A stretch of DNA of 64,000 nucleotides, taken from contig JAHNUO010000005.1 in NCBI GenBank assembly GCA_019787685.1, positions 2,232,001-2,296,000 on the forward strand, in the 5' to 3' direction. The position numbers were made by a program, and so were the translations under genes. The stretch is from Chiua virens. Taxonomy: Eukaryota; Basidiomycota; Agaricomycetes; Boletales; Boletaceae. Numbering within the stretch: position 1 is the first letter of the stretch; each line of letters starts with the position of its first letter. The notes under the pieces were generated by a model that made no database searches, was not told where the DNA came from, and saw only the letters and a list, made by a program, of their open reading frames with translations. Shown in pieces: positions 13,270 through 25,470 of the stretch.

Positions 13270-14255
13270 TCTCTCGACGCCATCCGGGCCACTGCATGTT
13301 CTGTCATATATACCAGTGTCGGTGTCAACTTGATGGTGGTGCTTGCCAAACAGGGTCGAGGAACGGAGTGGTGGATGTTGTGATGCATCATACAACAATG
13401 TAACGAATTTGTTGCTGAAATTCGAGGAATCTACCACTGAGGAGATCAGTGACTTGGCGATTCCTGACCAGAAGGTCATCTCCTTCGAAGACTAGCCTTA
13501 CTCCATAGTGTCCTTGGAGAAGAAGTTTGTATTTGTATCCACACAGGGATCCCGTCCCTTTTGAACCTTCAAGTTGAAGTTGTGGTTGCGTCCTCGAACT
13601 TGTCCGACTCGCGATCGGACTCGGACTCCATCTCAAAATTGATGTCGCGACTCGCGTGCTCGACTACTCGGTGTGGCCCAAATATACCCAAATAATTCAA
13701 CATGCAAAGGCTACCCTCCGTCTATCCTCAACTCCTTGGTGAACGTGACCGTATGTTACCAATGCCAGCCTCCTTGCTTCAACGAGCATCGCATCGGCGG
13801 TTCAGTGGTGACTAGGAAGGCTGAAATTTATACAGTAGGCCGAGATAAGTAATCCAGTCAGTCGTTTATATCTGCCCGATATGATGATTGATCAGGCCAG
13901 AAAATGTTGGTCACTGTGGCGGCATTCATCGCCATGCTGATGCTGAACCGTTGACCAGCGAGAAGTATTCTGTCAGTAGCTGGGGGTGACACATTCTTCC
14001 TAAAATAACTAAGCCCGCAGTAGCACCGGTATCCTGATTTCTGCTTGGCATCACGGGTGGAACACAACGCTATGTACAACTTTCTTGCTTCCCCAACACA
14101 GGAAATAGATCTCGATCGAATGTGGTTTCTAGTGCTGGACTAGTCGTTGTTTGGCGCCTGGACCAAGTTTGCATATAATACAAGCCAGTTGGTTTCGGAG
14201 TCTACCCCGTTTTGAAACTGCATTTCCGCTCCCACTCACCGAAGAAGCATTAATT
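13270..14255. other. Intergenic, nothing recognised
   Basis: Spacer between the kinase relic and the DUF6534-like gene. Short frames only. Confidence 0.4.
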
Positions 14256-14260
14256 TGGAC

Positions 14261-16163
14261 ATGTCAGCAGGCTCGTCAGCCCCGCCATATGCACTGTTCT
14301 ATGGGGCATATTTTTTTGGTAGTATTCTTTCGACTGCGATCTATGGCATTACATCTATGCAAACGTTCGTACTTCTGTAATTGTAACTGCGCCGAAGGCA
14401 ATGGAAATGCTTACAAATTGAATAGATTCTTCTATTATGTCCAGTAGGCTCATGTCTCCAAGTACACCTTCGCCATCCAACGTTTGTCGTGTCTTCATTT
14501 CAGCTATCAAAATGATCTCAGGCGTACAAAGATCTTCGTGAGTCAGCTCATGGACCGGGAAATTCAGCATGATGACAGCCGTCCCTTCCCAGGTAGCAAT
14601 CTTGTGGTAATCTATGTGTTTCCTTGTGGACGGCCTTTCCAACCATCAGTGATAGGGTGCTCAATACGATTCACGAAGCTTTGGTTGTTACTGCAAGTGT
14701 GTCGTTTTCTCTGCACTCGGACGACTACCTTATTTTCTACTGAAATAGCGTACAAATATATCATGACCGGCCTACTCATACCTGACTCATACCTGACCGG
14801 GAACCCGTGAGTCACCCCTTACAGAAGGCCCGCCCTCATTTTTTTGACTATTTTCAGTGAGATGGCTGTGAGTTGGATCTTAAGGAAATTTCTTAAGATA
14901 CGTTCTAATAAATTGTAGCTACATATAATCCCAACGGTAGGCATTCCATTTTGCGCCCGAAACGAGACCTGATAACGTTCAGGCCCTCGTGACACTTTGT
15001 GTACGAGGCTATTTTGTCTCTCGGATCTACCTTCGTGCGTCATGCCTGCGGGTTCTGGCTCCGCTTGTTCACCCAGGTGATCAGTTGTTGGGAGGAAGAT
15101 CGTTGTGCTGTTCATATGGGTAAGATTTCACCCAAGTAATTTACATCTACTGAAACTTTGGATGTAGGGTATCCTGGGCGCGGTCGAGTTTAGTGAGATT
15201 TTCTCTTGGAATCCGAGTACCATGACTGACAGTATTTGCGCCGCACCAAGCAACTGCTCTAAGTAAGCCATCGTCGTTCCACTTATAATTAGTGGCAGCA
15301 ATTACCACTGATAACTCAATAGTTTATGTTTCGGATGAACTATACATTGCCAATGGGTCCGCTCGCTTCTGTGACTTGACAGGCTGCTACTTGCTAATAC
15401 TTGTCTTTCATTCGCCTCTAGTAAATTACAGATCGTCGGCCTTGCAGAATTGGGTGTCAACCCATTTTTGGTAAGGTATCGAAGGTCATTGGAATATGGA
15501 TCTGAGCATCCTTTGAGCAGACGGTAGGCAGTATCAAGCTCTGTGTCGCAGCCGGAATGGACGTTATGATCGCCACTTGCATGACCCTCTTATTTGCTCG
15601 CAAACGAGCCAGAGCGAAGTTCACAAAGTAAGTGAACATTGTCAAATTATGTTGACCTTTCTGATCATGCATTTTTATCCAAAGTACGGTGCATGTCTTG
15701 AGACGTCTTACTGTGTTTTCGGTGAACACGGGTGTCTGGCCGGCTTCACTCGCCCTCCTGACCATCATCCTAGTACGTACCACTGCTGGTATATTCCAAT
15801 CTGTCTGTGATCACTCTAAACGCTATAGTTGCATGCATTCCCGACAAATATCATCAACTACCTACCTTACCTTCCACTTTGCTCCGTGTATTGCAATACC
15901 CTTCTTGCCAACTTGAATGTGAGAGCGTATATCAAGGGCAGTGGAGCGACACACTATATAGAGATGGACTTGTTTTCGACAACATTACCCCGGGCGTACG
16001 AAAGTATGGAGGCCGATGAGCAGCAGGAGGCGTCATTGTCTGTCCCCTCTGCCAAAGAGGTACGTTTCTCTTCCAAATTCTGCGTGATTATCTCATTGAA
16101 TGATGACCGTCACCACGACAGGAGAAAAAATCTGGCACGGAACCTCAGAGTGCCCGTTCCTGA
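14261..16163 (+). CDS. DUF6534-like multi-spanning membrane protein
   Basis: Start ATG at 14261. The first exon reads PPYALFYGAYFFGSILSTA then IYGITSMQT, the usual first membrane helix of DUF6534 proteins, and splices to FFYYVQ. Later pieces read VLNTIHEALVVTA/YKYIMTGLL (about 14660-14810), MDVMIATCMTLLFARKRARAKFTK (about 15555-15630), VNTGVWPASLALLTIIL (about 15722-15772) and FPTNIINYLPYLPL with LLANLNVRAYIKG (about 15834-15936). The last intron ends at 16121-16122, and the final exon EKKSGTEPQSARS stops at 16161-16163. The segment order and the SVNTG and LLANLN signatures fit DUF6534. The middle exons (14430-15540) could not all be joined cleanly, so a lesion there is possible. Likely an integral membrane protein of unknown role. 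Confidence 0.6.
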
Positions 16164-17170
16164 ATATATACCCTCACGGATCATTTATTACTGGCTGGAT
16201 GGACGTTGAGCACGGAGTCCCACTTGGTGCGCGGTGCTCATTATCTTGACCAGTAACCTCGCATTAGATTCTCATATCAGCTGGACACTTTTCCATTTTC
16301 CCGATATACTTTCTTCCGCGCCATCTTTCAGTATAGAATCGATTTGTGACCTTTCCAACCATGTCGCAGGGCACTTCTCCTGCTACAGGAGGTCTCCCTC
16401 TTCATGGTCCATCGGTCCTCGCATCTCTTTGCGCGTGTGAAGGTATATATGTCTCGATGTCTGCTCGCCATCCTTTTTCTAAGGTCGAATTGGTGTCTTA
16501 TATTGTCCAACGCAGGGGAATCGCAGGCTCTGAAGCCTCTGGTGATTGTGCGAGAGGGAAAAAATGTGCGAGACACATCGATTTCCACAAAATTTGTTCC
16601 TCGTAACTTGTACCTGTCGATGTTAATTGCAATGCCTGCTACTACGTTATCGCACCTCGGGACGTCCACAATCACCGATTCTAGTCACTGGCTCTGTCCA
16701 TAGATTCTAACTCTCCTCAATATCGGGGGTTCACCTAAGCGCTGTAAGAACGACGACCGAATAAACATAAGAAGCCGAACAGGTTCACGATGGCGTCAGT
16801 CTGGGACCGCACAACCTTGGCACCGAGTTTCCCATGTCTCCCCTTGACATCTTCCCTCGCAACCAGGTTGACCATCTTTGGCTCACAATCATCGGGCTTA
16901 CGCTGGACCATTATCCACCTCCCAAATGGGTGCGAGCATGCATGCTAGTCCGCACAGGATGTCTTTCCCGAATTTAGTGCCCATGTGAATTCGAAATTGA
17001 GCGGCGATTGGCAATGGCTGAAATCGAACGCGCGGTTCTTGTTCTTCCTTATTCGTGGCTTACAGTAAGCGGGCTTGCTGACACATGGCTGATCGGATAG
17101 AGAACAAAATATTCTTGAAACGACATACAGACGCCTCTTCACCTAGATCTATACCAAACGTTCGTGCGAA
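16164..17170. other. Intergenic, no supported gene
   Basis: A plus-strand ATG at 16361 opens a short frame (MSQGTSPATGGLPLHGPS) that could be a first exon, but I find no continuation with family signatures. The rest is featureless to me. Confidence 0.35.
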
Positions 17171-17177
17171 ACACCTA

Positions 17178-19854
17178 TCACGCCTGCTTCTCCTCCTGTG
17201 GACTCTGGGGGTTGCTCGTCCTGACGGCCCGTATAAATGCCTTGACTTTTTCCGCGTCTTTCCCCGTCCCGTCCTTCAGCTCGACACCGCCGCTCACGTC
17301 CACAGCCCACGGTCTCACGCATGCGATCGCCTCGGCAACATTCGACGGCGTCAGTCCGCCTGCGAGGATGAGCGGCATCCGTGCGCGACGTGGGGCATCG
17401 TGATCAACGTCGGTATCGCGCGTACGTCCCTCTTCGTCCTCCTTGTTTTCGTCTCCGTCCCCGTTTTCGCAGACCTGAGTCTCGCCGTCGCCCGCCTCGG
17501 CCTGCCCTTGTTCCTCGCGACGCACATGCCCACTCGGAGAGGTCATCCTCTTCTTGGTATCATTGCCCCCGAGTTCGCCTGCATCGACGACCGACCGCGC
17601 ACGTTCCCAATCAATCGTTTTCCCGGTCCCTCCACTGAGTCCATCCGACCGCACCGCATCCAACAGCACGAACGCGTGCAAACCGGGACGCGTGACGTCT
17701 CGCAGACCGTCTGTCATGGCCACAACTCCATTGGCATCCCCCGTCCTGACGCCGGCGCCAACGTGGAACGCACGAACGACAGGCACGCCAACGAACCGCG
17801 CCCATTCGGCTGGTTCCGTCCCGTGCAGTTGAACCATATCCAACCCCACACGCGCGACAGTCTCCTGGACGACATGGAGTGGCGCGTTCTGGAACACGCC
17901 GACGAGCAAGGGACGTCGGTGGGCAAGTGTACGTTCCAGTCTGCGCGCGTGCGTCGCGAACCAGGGTGCGTTTCCGACGTCTTGTGCCCCCGTCGCTTCC
18001 GGTTCTTCCTCCGTCTTTGCCTCGACGGCGATGTGCGGGCTCGCAGCAGGGGCGAATGCACGAACAGCGCCTGCAATCTCGCACGCCACGTCCAACGAAA
18101 TGAACCGCTTGCTCGACGGGACAAATACGAGCCCGAGCAAATCTGCGCCGGCTTCTGTAGCCACCAACGCCTCTCCTGCACTCCTGATCCCGCATATCTT
18201 CACCAATACTTGGCGAACCTTGTCCTCTTCCTTCGGCAAAGGCCAATCCAACAGGTGGTGGATGAACGTCCGAGGATTCTCGGCACGCATGAGTGCTTCC
18301 CCGACGAGCACCGCTCCTACCCCCTCTTTTGCATACCGCCTCACGTCTTCGGGTCCATTGATCCCACTGAGTGCACAGAGAACGACGTCGCCCCGGGCCA
18401 TATCCGCCAGACGGCTCGTCGTGCCCATGTCCACGTTGAAGTCATGCAAATTACGGTTGTTCACGCCAATCACCTTGGCGCCAAGCTCGAGCGCGACACG
18501 CATTTCGTCCGTTGTGTGTACTTCGACGAGCGGCTCCATCCCAAGCGACAAGGAATAGGCATACAGAACGCGAAGGCGTGCGGGCGGAAGCATTGCCACG
18601 ATGAGCAGCACGGTATCTGCGCCCCATAATCGGGCCTCGGCGATCTGGTATTCGTCGAGGATGAAGTCCTTGCGTAGGATTGCAGGACGGTTCGGGAGGA
18701 CGTCGATGGCTTGGCGAGCAAGCCGCATGTCGAGGAGGGTGCCTTTGAACCATGTGGGCTCGGTGAGTACAGAGATCACGGCAGCCCCGGCGAGGGCGTA
18801 GGTGAGCGCTTGGTGTGCCGCATTCGCATTTGGCGCGATATCGCCCTTGGACGGGCTCGCACGCTTGATCTCTGCCATGAGGGCGGGAGTCTGGGCGGTG
18901 AGGCGTGGAACGAGAGGAACGAGAGATGGGGCAAGATGAAGGGCAAGGAAGGCGTCGATGTCTTGTGCCGAGCTACCAGGGATAGACTTGGCTTGCTGGA
19001 CATCCTTGAGCCGTTGTTCGTAAATACGTTCGAGGATGCTCGGCACTTTTGACTTGAGTTCTGCAGCATTTTCGACTCTTGGCGCGAGCGCGTCGTAGGG
19101 AAAAGGTGGGAGAGCACTCTCGAGAACGAGGGCTTCTGGGTTTTCTTGCCAGCTGCCGCCTCTGAAGTTAAGGAAGTTGCGCAGGAAAGCATCGCCGCCT
19201 TCGGAGAGGATGCTCTCGGGGTGGTATTGAACGGCTTCTATAGCAAGCTCGCGATGACGGACGCCCATGATCACGCCACTTTCTTCAGTGACGCAAGTGA
19301 CCATGAGTTCCTTTGGAAGGGTCTTGAGAGAGGCGCTGAGGGAGTGGTAACGCGTGGAAAGAATACCCTGGGGGACGTCTTTGAAACAGCCTCGTCCATC
19401 GTGCCGGACGGGGCTTAGTTTTCCATGCTTGATCTCGCCTGCATAACTGTTGATGATGACTCGTAAGGATTGATGTCTAGAGGATTCAGAAGGAAATGAC
19501 GTGCCTGATCGTGCCGCCATAAACGTCGACGATGCATTCAAGACCCATGCAAACACCGAGAACGGGAACCTTGCCAGCAAAGTATCGGACGGCATCGCGA
19601 GAGATGCCTGAATCCGTGGTGGGGTGTCCAGGGCCAGGCGAGATGATAAGGCACTTGATGTCGAGCTGGGGCAGGGCGGCAACGGGTATGGCGTCGTTAC
19701 GGATGACGGTGACACGCGCACCAAGTAGGGAGAGTTGCTGGTACAGATTCCACGTGAACGAGTCAAAGTTATCGATGAGTAGACAATCGATCGGCTGGAC
19801 CAGCGCGGGCGGTAGAGACATGGACGCCGTCGTAGTCCCGTTAGACGATGACAT
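17178..19854 (-). CDS. trpC: Trifunctional anthranilate synthase glutaminase / indole-3-glycerol-phosphate synthase / phosphoribosylanthranilate isomerase
   Basis: Two exons, 19854-19505 and 19446-17178, join to 872 residues. Residues about 22-210 are the glutamine amidotransferase (GVCMGLE with nucleophile Cys102, then His192 and Glu194 in YHPES), which supplies ammonia to anthranilate synthase component I. Residues about 253-520 are the IGP synthase barrel (EIKRASPSKG, LRKDF, GVNNRNL). Residues about 530-865 are the PRA isomerase barrel (KICG Cys535, LLDA Asp713, AGGLTPSNV). This G-C-F fusion is the standard fungal form and catalyses steps of tryptophan synthesis in the cytosol. Oddities: the only intron needs a GC donor to keep frame, and a charged insert of about 65 residues (740-805) interrupts the isomerase domain. 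It appears intact and single copy. Confidence 0.95.
19447..19504 (-). other. GC-AG intron of trpC
   Basis: 58 nt. The donor GCACGT directly follows ...ACG ATC AG and the acceptor is CAACAG. Joining gives GGT-I-S-Y-AGEIKHGK, the expected glutaminase sequence. The nearest GT donor (19500-19499) joins out of frame with every nearby AG, so the GC donor is the only frame-preserving choice I find. Confidence 0.7.
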
Positions 19855-19859
19855 TTGTT

Positions 19860-20580
19860 ACGATGCCGAATGCCAGTGTAATCTCAATATATATGGTACT
19901 AATTATAAGTGCGTCAAGATCTCTTGTCCGGCTATTGACAAATAAGGACAAGCACTGTTCTCGACGAGCCACAACTCAATTGCCACTGCAATTTGTTTGC
20001 GATAACACTTTATGCCATCGAATTCCCTCCAACTTGCCTAATGTCCCGTGATAGTCACCGCTCTCGAGCAAATCAATCACCAAGACGGCGTTTCTCCGCG
20101 AAAGGCGCCCTGGTTGAACCACAACCACACACCTTCGTCCCGTCTCCGCCTTGGCAGGAGTTCTCTGGTTTCTAAACTTTTATCCGTACCCTAGTTGGAG
20201 ATCACAATCTCGGCGGACTATCCCGAGAGTTAATTCAAAACAAATGTCATTCCAATGACAATATACTCATAATAAATAAATAACCACTATCACGAGTCAA
20301 CCATAACCATGTCCTCCAGAGACAATATAAATAGCCTTGAGCGATTTCCTTAGTCGAAAGTACCAAACCATAAACCTGAGTGATAGTGCAAAATGGACAG
20401 CTCTGCACGGAAGCATTGACCTGCGTACGTCCCAGTGATTGTCCCGGATTAATTCTAGTTTGGAATCCATAAGCTTACATGTTGCGAAATGAGCTGTATG
20501 ATTACTTACAGCGGTAGTGTCTACCTCCGTAGCAGTATCCGTGAGTTGGTTCTCCTAGAAGGACATAAGTACATGATCCC
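19860..20580. other. Intergenic, nothing recognised
   Basis: This contains the 5' flank of trpC and the 3' flank of the His-rich gene. AT-rich patches occur near 20230-20340. No gene seen. Confidence 0.4.
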
Positions 20581-20590
20581 AGTATCATCG

Positions 20591-21070
20591 TCAACCATCG
20601 ACACCGACCTCTTCAGGACGTTTGTGATGACGGTGACGGCGGTGACGACCATGACTATGGTGGTGACGACCATGACGATGACGGTGATGACGGCGACGAC
20701 GACCGTGGCGACGGTGAAATAACCGCTCGGGTGTTTCTGTGTCATCACCGGCCTCGTCGTCATCGGCAGCCTTGGTATCGGCCTTGCTGTCATCGGCCGC
20801 ACCAATGTCGTCTGCTCTACGGGCCAGGACGCCATCTACCTCGCTGTCATCGATCCCAATGTCATCAAACGCGTTGTCATCGGCTTCGTCGTCGTCGACA
20901 AACCCGGCAGCATGGGGATCTGGGACCGAGGCCAGGCTGCCGCCTGTCCCGCTGCCATCAACCCCGCTGCCATTAACAACGCTCTTAGTCGACCCAGAAG
21001 TCTGGGGGGGCGGGATCGACAATGCGTTGGAAAAGAAGAGTGAAAGTACGACTAGAGGAATGAGTATCAT
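20591..21070 (-). CDS. Small secreted acidic/His-Arg-rich protein
   Basis: ATG at 21070 is the first true start; the open frame continues four codons upstream only from a GTG. The product is 159 residues. Residues 1-20 (MILIPLVVLSLFFSNALS) look like a secretion signal. A Gly/Ser region follows, then an acidic Asp/Ala-rich stretch with an ARR pair that a Kex2-type protease could cut. The C-terminal 40 residues are dominated by His and Arg (RRRRHHRHRHGR and similar). The family is not recognised. The His clusters could bind metal ions, and the opposite charges of the two halves could pair; both are inference. A TATA box stands 54 nt upstream. The antisense strand is open through the repeats but has no sense of its own. 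Confidence 0.6.
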   Translation of the reverse strand: MILIPLVVLSLFFSNALSIPPPQTSGSTKSVVNGSGVDGSGTGGSLASVPDPHAAGFVDDDEADDNAFDDIGIDDSEVDGVLARRADDIGAADDSKADTKAADDDEAGDDTETPERLFHRRHGRRRRHHRHRHGRHHHSHGRHRRHRHHKRPEEVGVDG

Positions 21071-21123
21071 CTTGAATGTCACGAGGATGTTTGGGTGAGG
21101 GCTCCTATTCTGCTCGTACTTCC

Positions 21124-21129
21124 TTTATA
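21124..21129 (-). promoter_or_regulatory. TATA box of the His/Arg-rich gene
   Basis: TATAAA on the minus strand, 54 nt before the start codon at 21070. Confidence 0.5.
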
Positions 21130-21134
21130 CTCGG

Positions 21135-23480
21135 GATCACCGAGGAACGACAAGGAATGACCTTAGGTCCTGTTGCGATGAGCTTCGCCTTCGCCTTCTT
21201 ATTCTTGTCTCGTATCATTCGAGCTCAACACCATTCGTTCCCTCAATCCCATCACAGGACCGGTAAGGTACCAGGAATGGACCGGAAAGACTGGATAAAG
21301 GGATGGTGGATCGTAGGTCAGCATGGTGGGTGGAGTGGATCACTCCTGGTTGTAAGGACGGACACGAACGGGTTAGATTGCTATGCGATATTGAGCAGCA
21401 CGAGATGCGCCTACCAACGATACGAAAGGTAGGAAAAATCACTCAGGCCGATGCCCATGAGCAGCAACGAGGAGACGCGTGGTAACAGTCGAGATGAAGC
21501 GAGAGTCCCAACTGTCCTGACGACACGATTAGAATTACAATTCGGAGAGTTTGAAAGAGTTACGTGTAACACGAACAGGATGGTTGCAGAGTCGATCGCG
21601 CTACTCGATGATTTCTAACATCAGTGGTTGGAATTATTGCTGGAAGTGGCCCTGTAACTCGATCCAGATCACTCCAGCTACATAGCTGTTTCCCCTCGGA
21701 GAAAATGACAGCAATGCACGATAATTCGGGACTCCATGTACAGCATCGCCGCGCTGACCGGTAGTACTCCCGCTGACAAAGAAAAGAATATTAGTTGAGA
21801 GGTCGGGATTGTGGTTCTCTGAAAATATTGAGATCATCCGATCGACCAAGACATTACGTAGCTATCCAAAAGAATTTAACCCAGCAGCGGCCAACTGACT
21901 GCAGATCAAATGATTGTCCAACTCCACAGACTCCGAGGTAATAAACGAGTTACATTGGCGGACCTCGGGCCGACCAAAACAGTAACCTGGATCCAGGGCC
22001 AAAATTTTGGTGCTTGGATGGTATTTTTAGAAGTTCATTTCATTAGCTATTTCCGCCAGATGATCATATGAGTGACTCGGTAGGTCCCATCAATTACAGT
22101 CCTAGATACTTGGATGAAGAGGCGGAAATACTTACGTTCGAGAAGAAGCCTGATCTCAAACGGGATCGCTACCGGGGTGGCACGACATGGGAGGCGAACT
22201 GGGAGACCCGTAGATGGAAGTAAACAGGGGTGGGGAAATCGTATAGCGCTTTCCGCCAAACGGTACAGTGAGCTGTGAGGGCAAGATCTGGACGCGTCTC
22301 GGCATTGTTGTACTCGAGATCCAAGCGAGAAATGGCAGTGAGACACACAAAAAAACAGAATTTAATGCCTGGGTGTGATGAGTGGCGCGACCCCGAGTCG
22401 GAGAGGAGTGGTGATGCTCACGGAATGAGCGTGACAATGCATATTGGGCGGGCGGGCCTCAAAAATTGTCGTCAATTCTATCATGGGCTGTGCTCAGCGC
22501 TCATAGCGCTCATCCCTCACACGCTGCAACTTGGAGTCATTATGGCACTCCGATGGGACTCCTTTTCAGCCTCGAACCTCGAACTTGCCTAAATGTGAGC
22601 AGTGACGTCAACGATTCCATCAAAATTTTCACGCTCTGGAGGACGAACGATAAGTTCCTCTGCTATTGTTAGCTTATTAAGGTACCAGACGTCCCATTGG
22701 CAGTTATTCGTCTGTCGGAGAACATCGGCAGCCTGAGCGTCATAAGGAACGGTAACAGAATTGATCTCGAGTACAGCCATACACTCCTGTTTTTCATACA
22801 GTGGCAAGGCGATGTTTCTGAATCTGCTCCGTGGATTCGGTGGATCTAAAATCAAGCCATACCGAGGTGCTGCATCGTCTTGCATGAATTATGGATACAT
22901 GAATTTACAAAAAACGGTATTCATGCTTTCCTATTCTTCCAGAGTTCCCTTGATGTATTGCTCCAAACAACAACTCTACCGTCTAGGGGAACATGTTCAC
23001 CCGGTCGCTATTCGTAAAGGTACACCGTCCATGTTGAAGGCACATTCTATGGACAGAACCACAATCATTGGCGATTGCGGACATCCGAGGTAACACAAGA
23101 ACTTGAAAAAGAGTACCGGCGTTGTCATCATGGCAATGCTAAAGGTTTCGCGACCAACCAAATGGGGGTATCGTGATATAGTGATAGTTCATCGTGCAAT
23201 GTACCACTAACTATTAGTATTCTCGCTTTCAATAAGATCTTGATTGAGATGACGGCTCGGTCGACACAACCCAAACGACTGACACGGACGTTCGACCCTC
23301 GTCATTGTGACTGCTCCGGTTAGCAAACGACTCCGTGAACAGTAACATAGCCAAGGAAATGTCCATCCTAAAGTACAAATTTACAACTTGCGCAAGCAAA
23401 GTCCGAGCTGGTGTAAACTAATGCTGGCATGTGGTAAACGTCACTGGCACGCGGACTCGGACTGATCCAGAGCCAACATC
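21135..23480. other. Intergenic, possible unrecognised minus-strand exon
   Basis: Most of this region holds nothing recognisable. On the minus strand a 98-codon frame at 22589-22885 (from MQDDAAPRYGLIL to VDVTAHI) has a protein-like composition, and another at about 22160-22330 may belong with it, but I could neither join them nor name a family. Treat as a possible remnant. Confidence 0.3.
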
Positions 23481-23486
23481 TACCTT

Positions 23487-25279
23487 TTAGGGATAAACCC
23501 CCGGCGCGCCAACCCTCCTTCGTACAAACTCGATATCTCCGGCCCCCTCGTTCTGCCCACAATCCACGTCCATGCTGTCAACAAGCGTTCTCTGTGTCTC
23601 GTAAGAAATAGCGGGTGCTCTGCCAGCGCCAGCACGGGCGCGTAAGGTGGACAAGCCAAACCCACTGTCCATCTCATCACTACTACGTCTGCCGTGAACG
23701 CTATGCGCCGCCGCGTCCGCATACATCTCCCGTATACTTATGATGAATCGAGGGGTCAATGTGTAGACGGGCACATTTCCGACGATGCCCGCTATTATCA
23801 CCTGCCAGCCAGAGGTAGGAATCCTCTCCATTTCCCAAAGCAGGTTAATGAGGGTCATCAGAAAGATGCTGCAAGTAACACGGATGTCACACTTGACACG
23901 AATATCACAGTTAAAGACGTACGTGAAGAAGTAGATGACGCCCTGCCGCACGAGGAAATTAACGTATCGGGTGAGTTGCCACTGTTTTGTCGCATGGTAC
24001 ATCTGACACGATTGCGTGACGAACCGGAAGAGGGCAGAGAGACACAACACCACAGCAAACGTCATTTGCAAAATGGTAGATATTGTCTCGAATGTGGTAA
24101 ATTTAGATTGCCGCTCAACCGAACAGACCGAATATTGCAGTACTTGAACCGCGAGATCTGACTATTGGTCAGTGTGGCGTATGTGTGGCCGCACTGTCTA
24201 CGCACACTGTTCATACGTCGGATCGCTGTAGACGGCAGCATCTATCGTCATGGAGATGATCTCGATGGCGAATACGGTAAGAAGGGTGACAAAAACCATC
24301 CTTGACCGATTATACATTGCCCATACACGTAGGATCATTATGACTGAAATCGACATAATGAGTTTCGTTTCCTGATCTGAGGCGCATACCCACTTACAAT
24401 CAGCTGCGCCAAGAAAAAGAAGGAACGTCCAAGACTCGATATCACCCAAAATCTTGCCTTAAGATGCTGGTGAATTGAAGTAATGGGACAAGTTTCGAGG
24501 GTACTTACAACTGTTTAAAAATAGATAAATATCAAAAGTGTCTCTAAGCGTGGCGAAGAGGGCGGGCAGAATACTTACGTCTACGAGGATACAATAATCC
24601 ATGTCAATATGTTCATTGTTTGTTTATATCATAGGAAAGAAACATACCTCTGCAACAGGTACAAAAATACTCCCGACTTTAAATGCCAGTGAACATTATC
24701 AAAACCTATATTATGCTCATGCAGCGCATCAGACTTACAAAGCGCAGCATATCTGATGGGTATGCAAGGTCAGCATTCGGTATTACATACAGCCAGAAGC
24801 TCACATAGAGTTATATAGGCCACAATAGCGGACCTATGAAAGTGTCGCTTGTGAATATCCTAGCGAATCGAAGTTTCGTTACATACGAAAATGTACAAAG
24901 TTGAAACCCAGGTCCATTTCTTGCTCTGCGGTCTCGTGAGTAATTTATCAACTCCAGAGATTGCATGTGCACTGACCCAAATATATTCTATCTTCATTGA
25001 TATCGATCAAGAAAAGTTGGTCCATGCATAACAAGAAACGTGCAAGCTGTACCTCTCTCGGCAATACAAGGACTGGCATCGTGGGGTAAGTTTGCGCCTC
25101 GTGTTGGAACGGGAGCGATGGCTTACTATAATCATATCCAACAGCAACGACCAACGCGACTGCGAGAATCCTGTGAGACTCGGATCGAATCAAGTGTGTG
25201 CGAGCATACTAGACAGATAGCTATTCTGCTGAAGGTCTGAGACGGCAGTCACTAGAGCGGACTCAGCGGCGGCGGCCAT
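23487..25279 (-). CDS. DUF6533-like multi-spanning membrane protein, copy D
   Basis: ATG at 25279 (starts MAAAAESALVTAVSDLQQNSYLS), TAA at 23487-23489. It has the 15-nt IEYIW exon (24977-24991), SKKWTWVSTLYIF, an RYCGLYN exon, MILRVWAMYNRSRMVF (about 24290-24350), a hydrophobic exon with MQMTFAVVLCLSALFRFV and a last exon with VPVYTLTPRFIISIREMYAD. The tail differs from the other copies (no Gly-rich run, ends VGAPGVYP). The intron at 23869-23922 is 54 nt and has no stop, so a retained intron would still give a full-length protein with 18 extra residues. It is the most diverged copy of the minus-strand set. Function unknown. Confidence 0.7.
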
Positions 25280-25371
25280 GGTCTTGATGAACTCGAAACG
25301 AGAGAATCAGATGGACAAAAGACGGAAAGAAGGTATGGGCAAATCCCATTTCCGCCGTTCTGGCTGATAAG

Positions 25372-25378
25372 TTTATAA
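25372..25378 (-). promoter_or_regulatory. TATA box of copy D
   Basis: TTATAAA in the sense (minus) strand within GTTTATAAAC, about 95 nt before the start codon. Confidence 0.5.
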
Positions 25379-25395
25379 ACTGCCACTGAACTCAT

Positions 25396-25470
25396 GGTGT
25401 GGTGGCGATGATCGAACATCATGGGATTGATGCGGCGGAACTTCGTGAACTCCACAACGGAATCTTAGGC
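25396..25470. repeat. Copy of 113-190
   Basis: See 113-190. It lies just 5' of copy D. The remainder of 25471-26490 shows no gene. Confidence 0.6.

Noticed and set aside
12704..13333. 209-codon plus-strand frame
   Set aside because: It lies antisense over a decayed pfkB-type kinase copy. No protein-family signature in the plus frame.
17085..18629. 514-codon plus-strand open frame
   Set aside because: Antisense to trpC, whose minus-strand frame has all family motifs. The long antisense frame follows from GC-rich codon use.
20590..20720. Short direct repeats resembling a CRISPR or minisatellite
   Set aside because: They encode the His/Arg-rich tail of a minus-strand protein. No regular spacer pattern, and the genome is eukaryotic.
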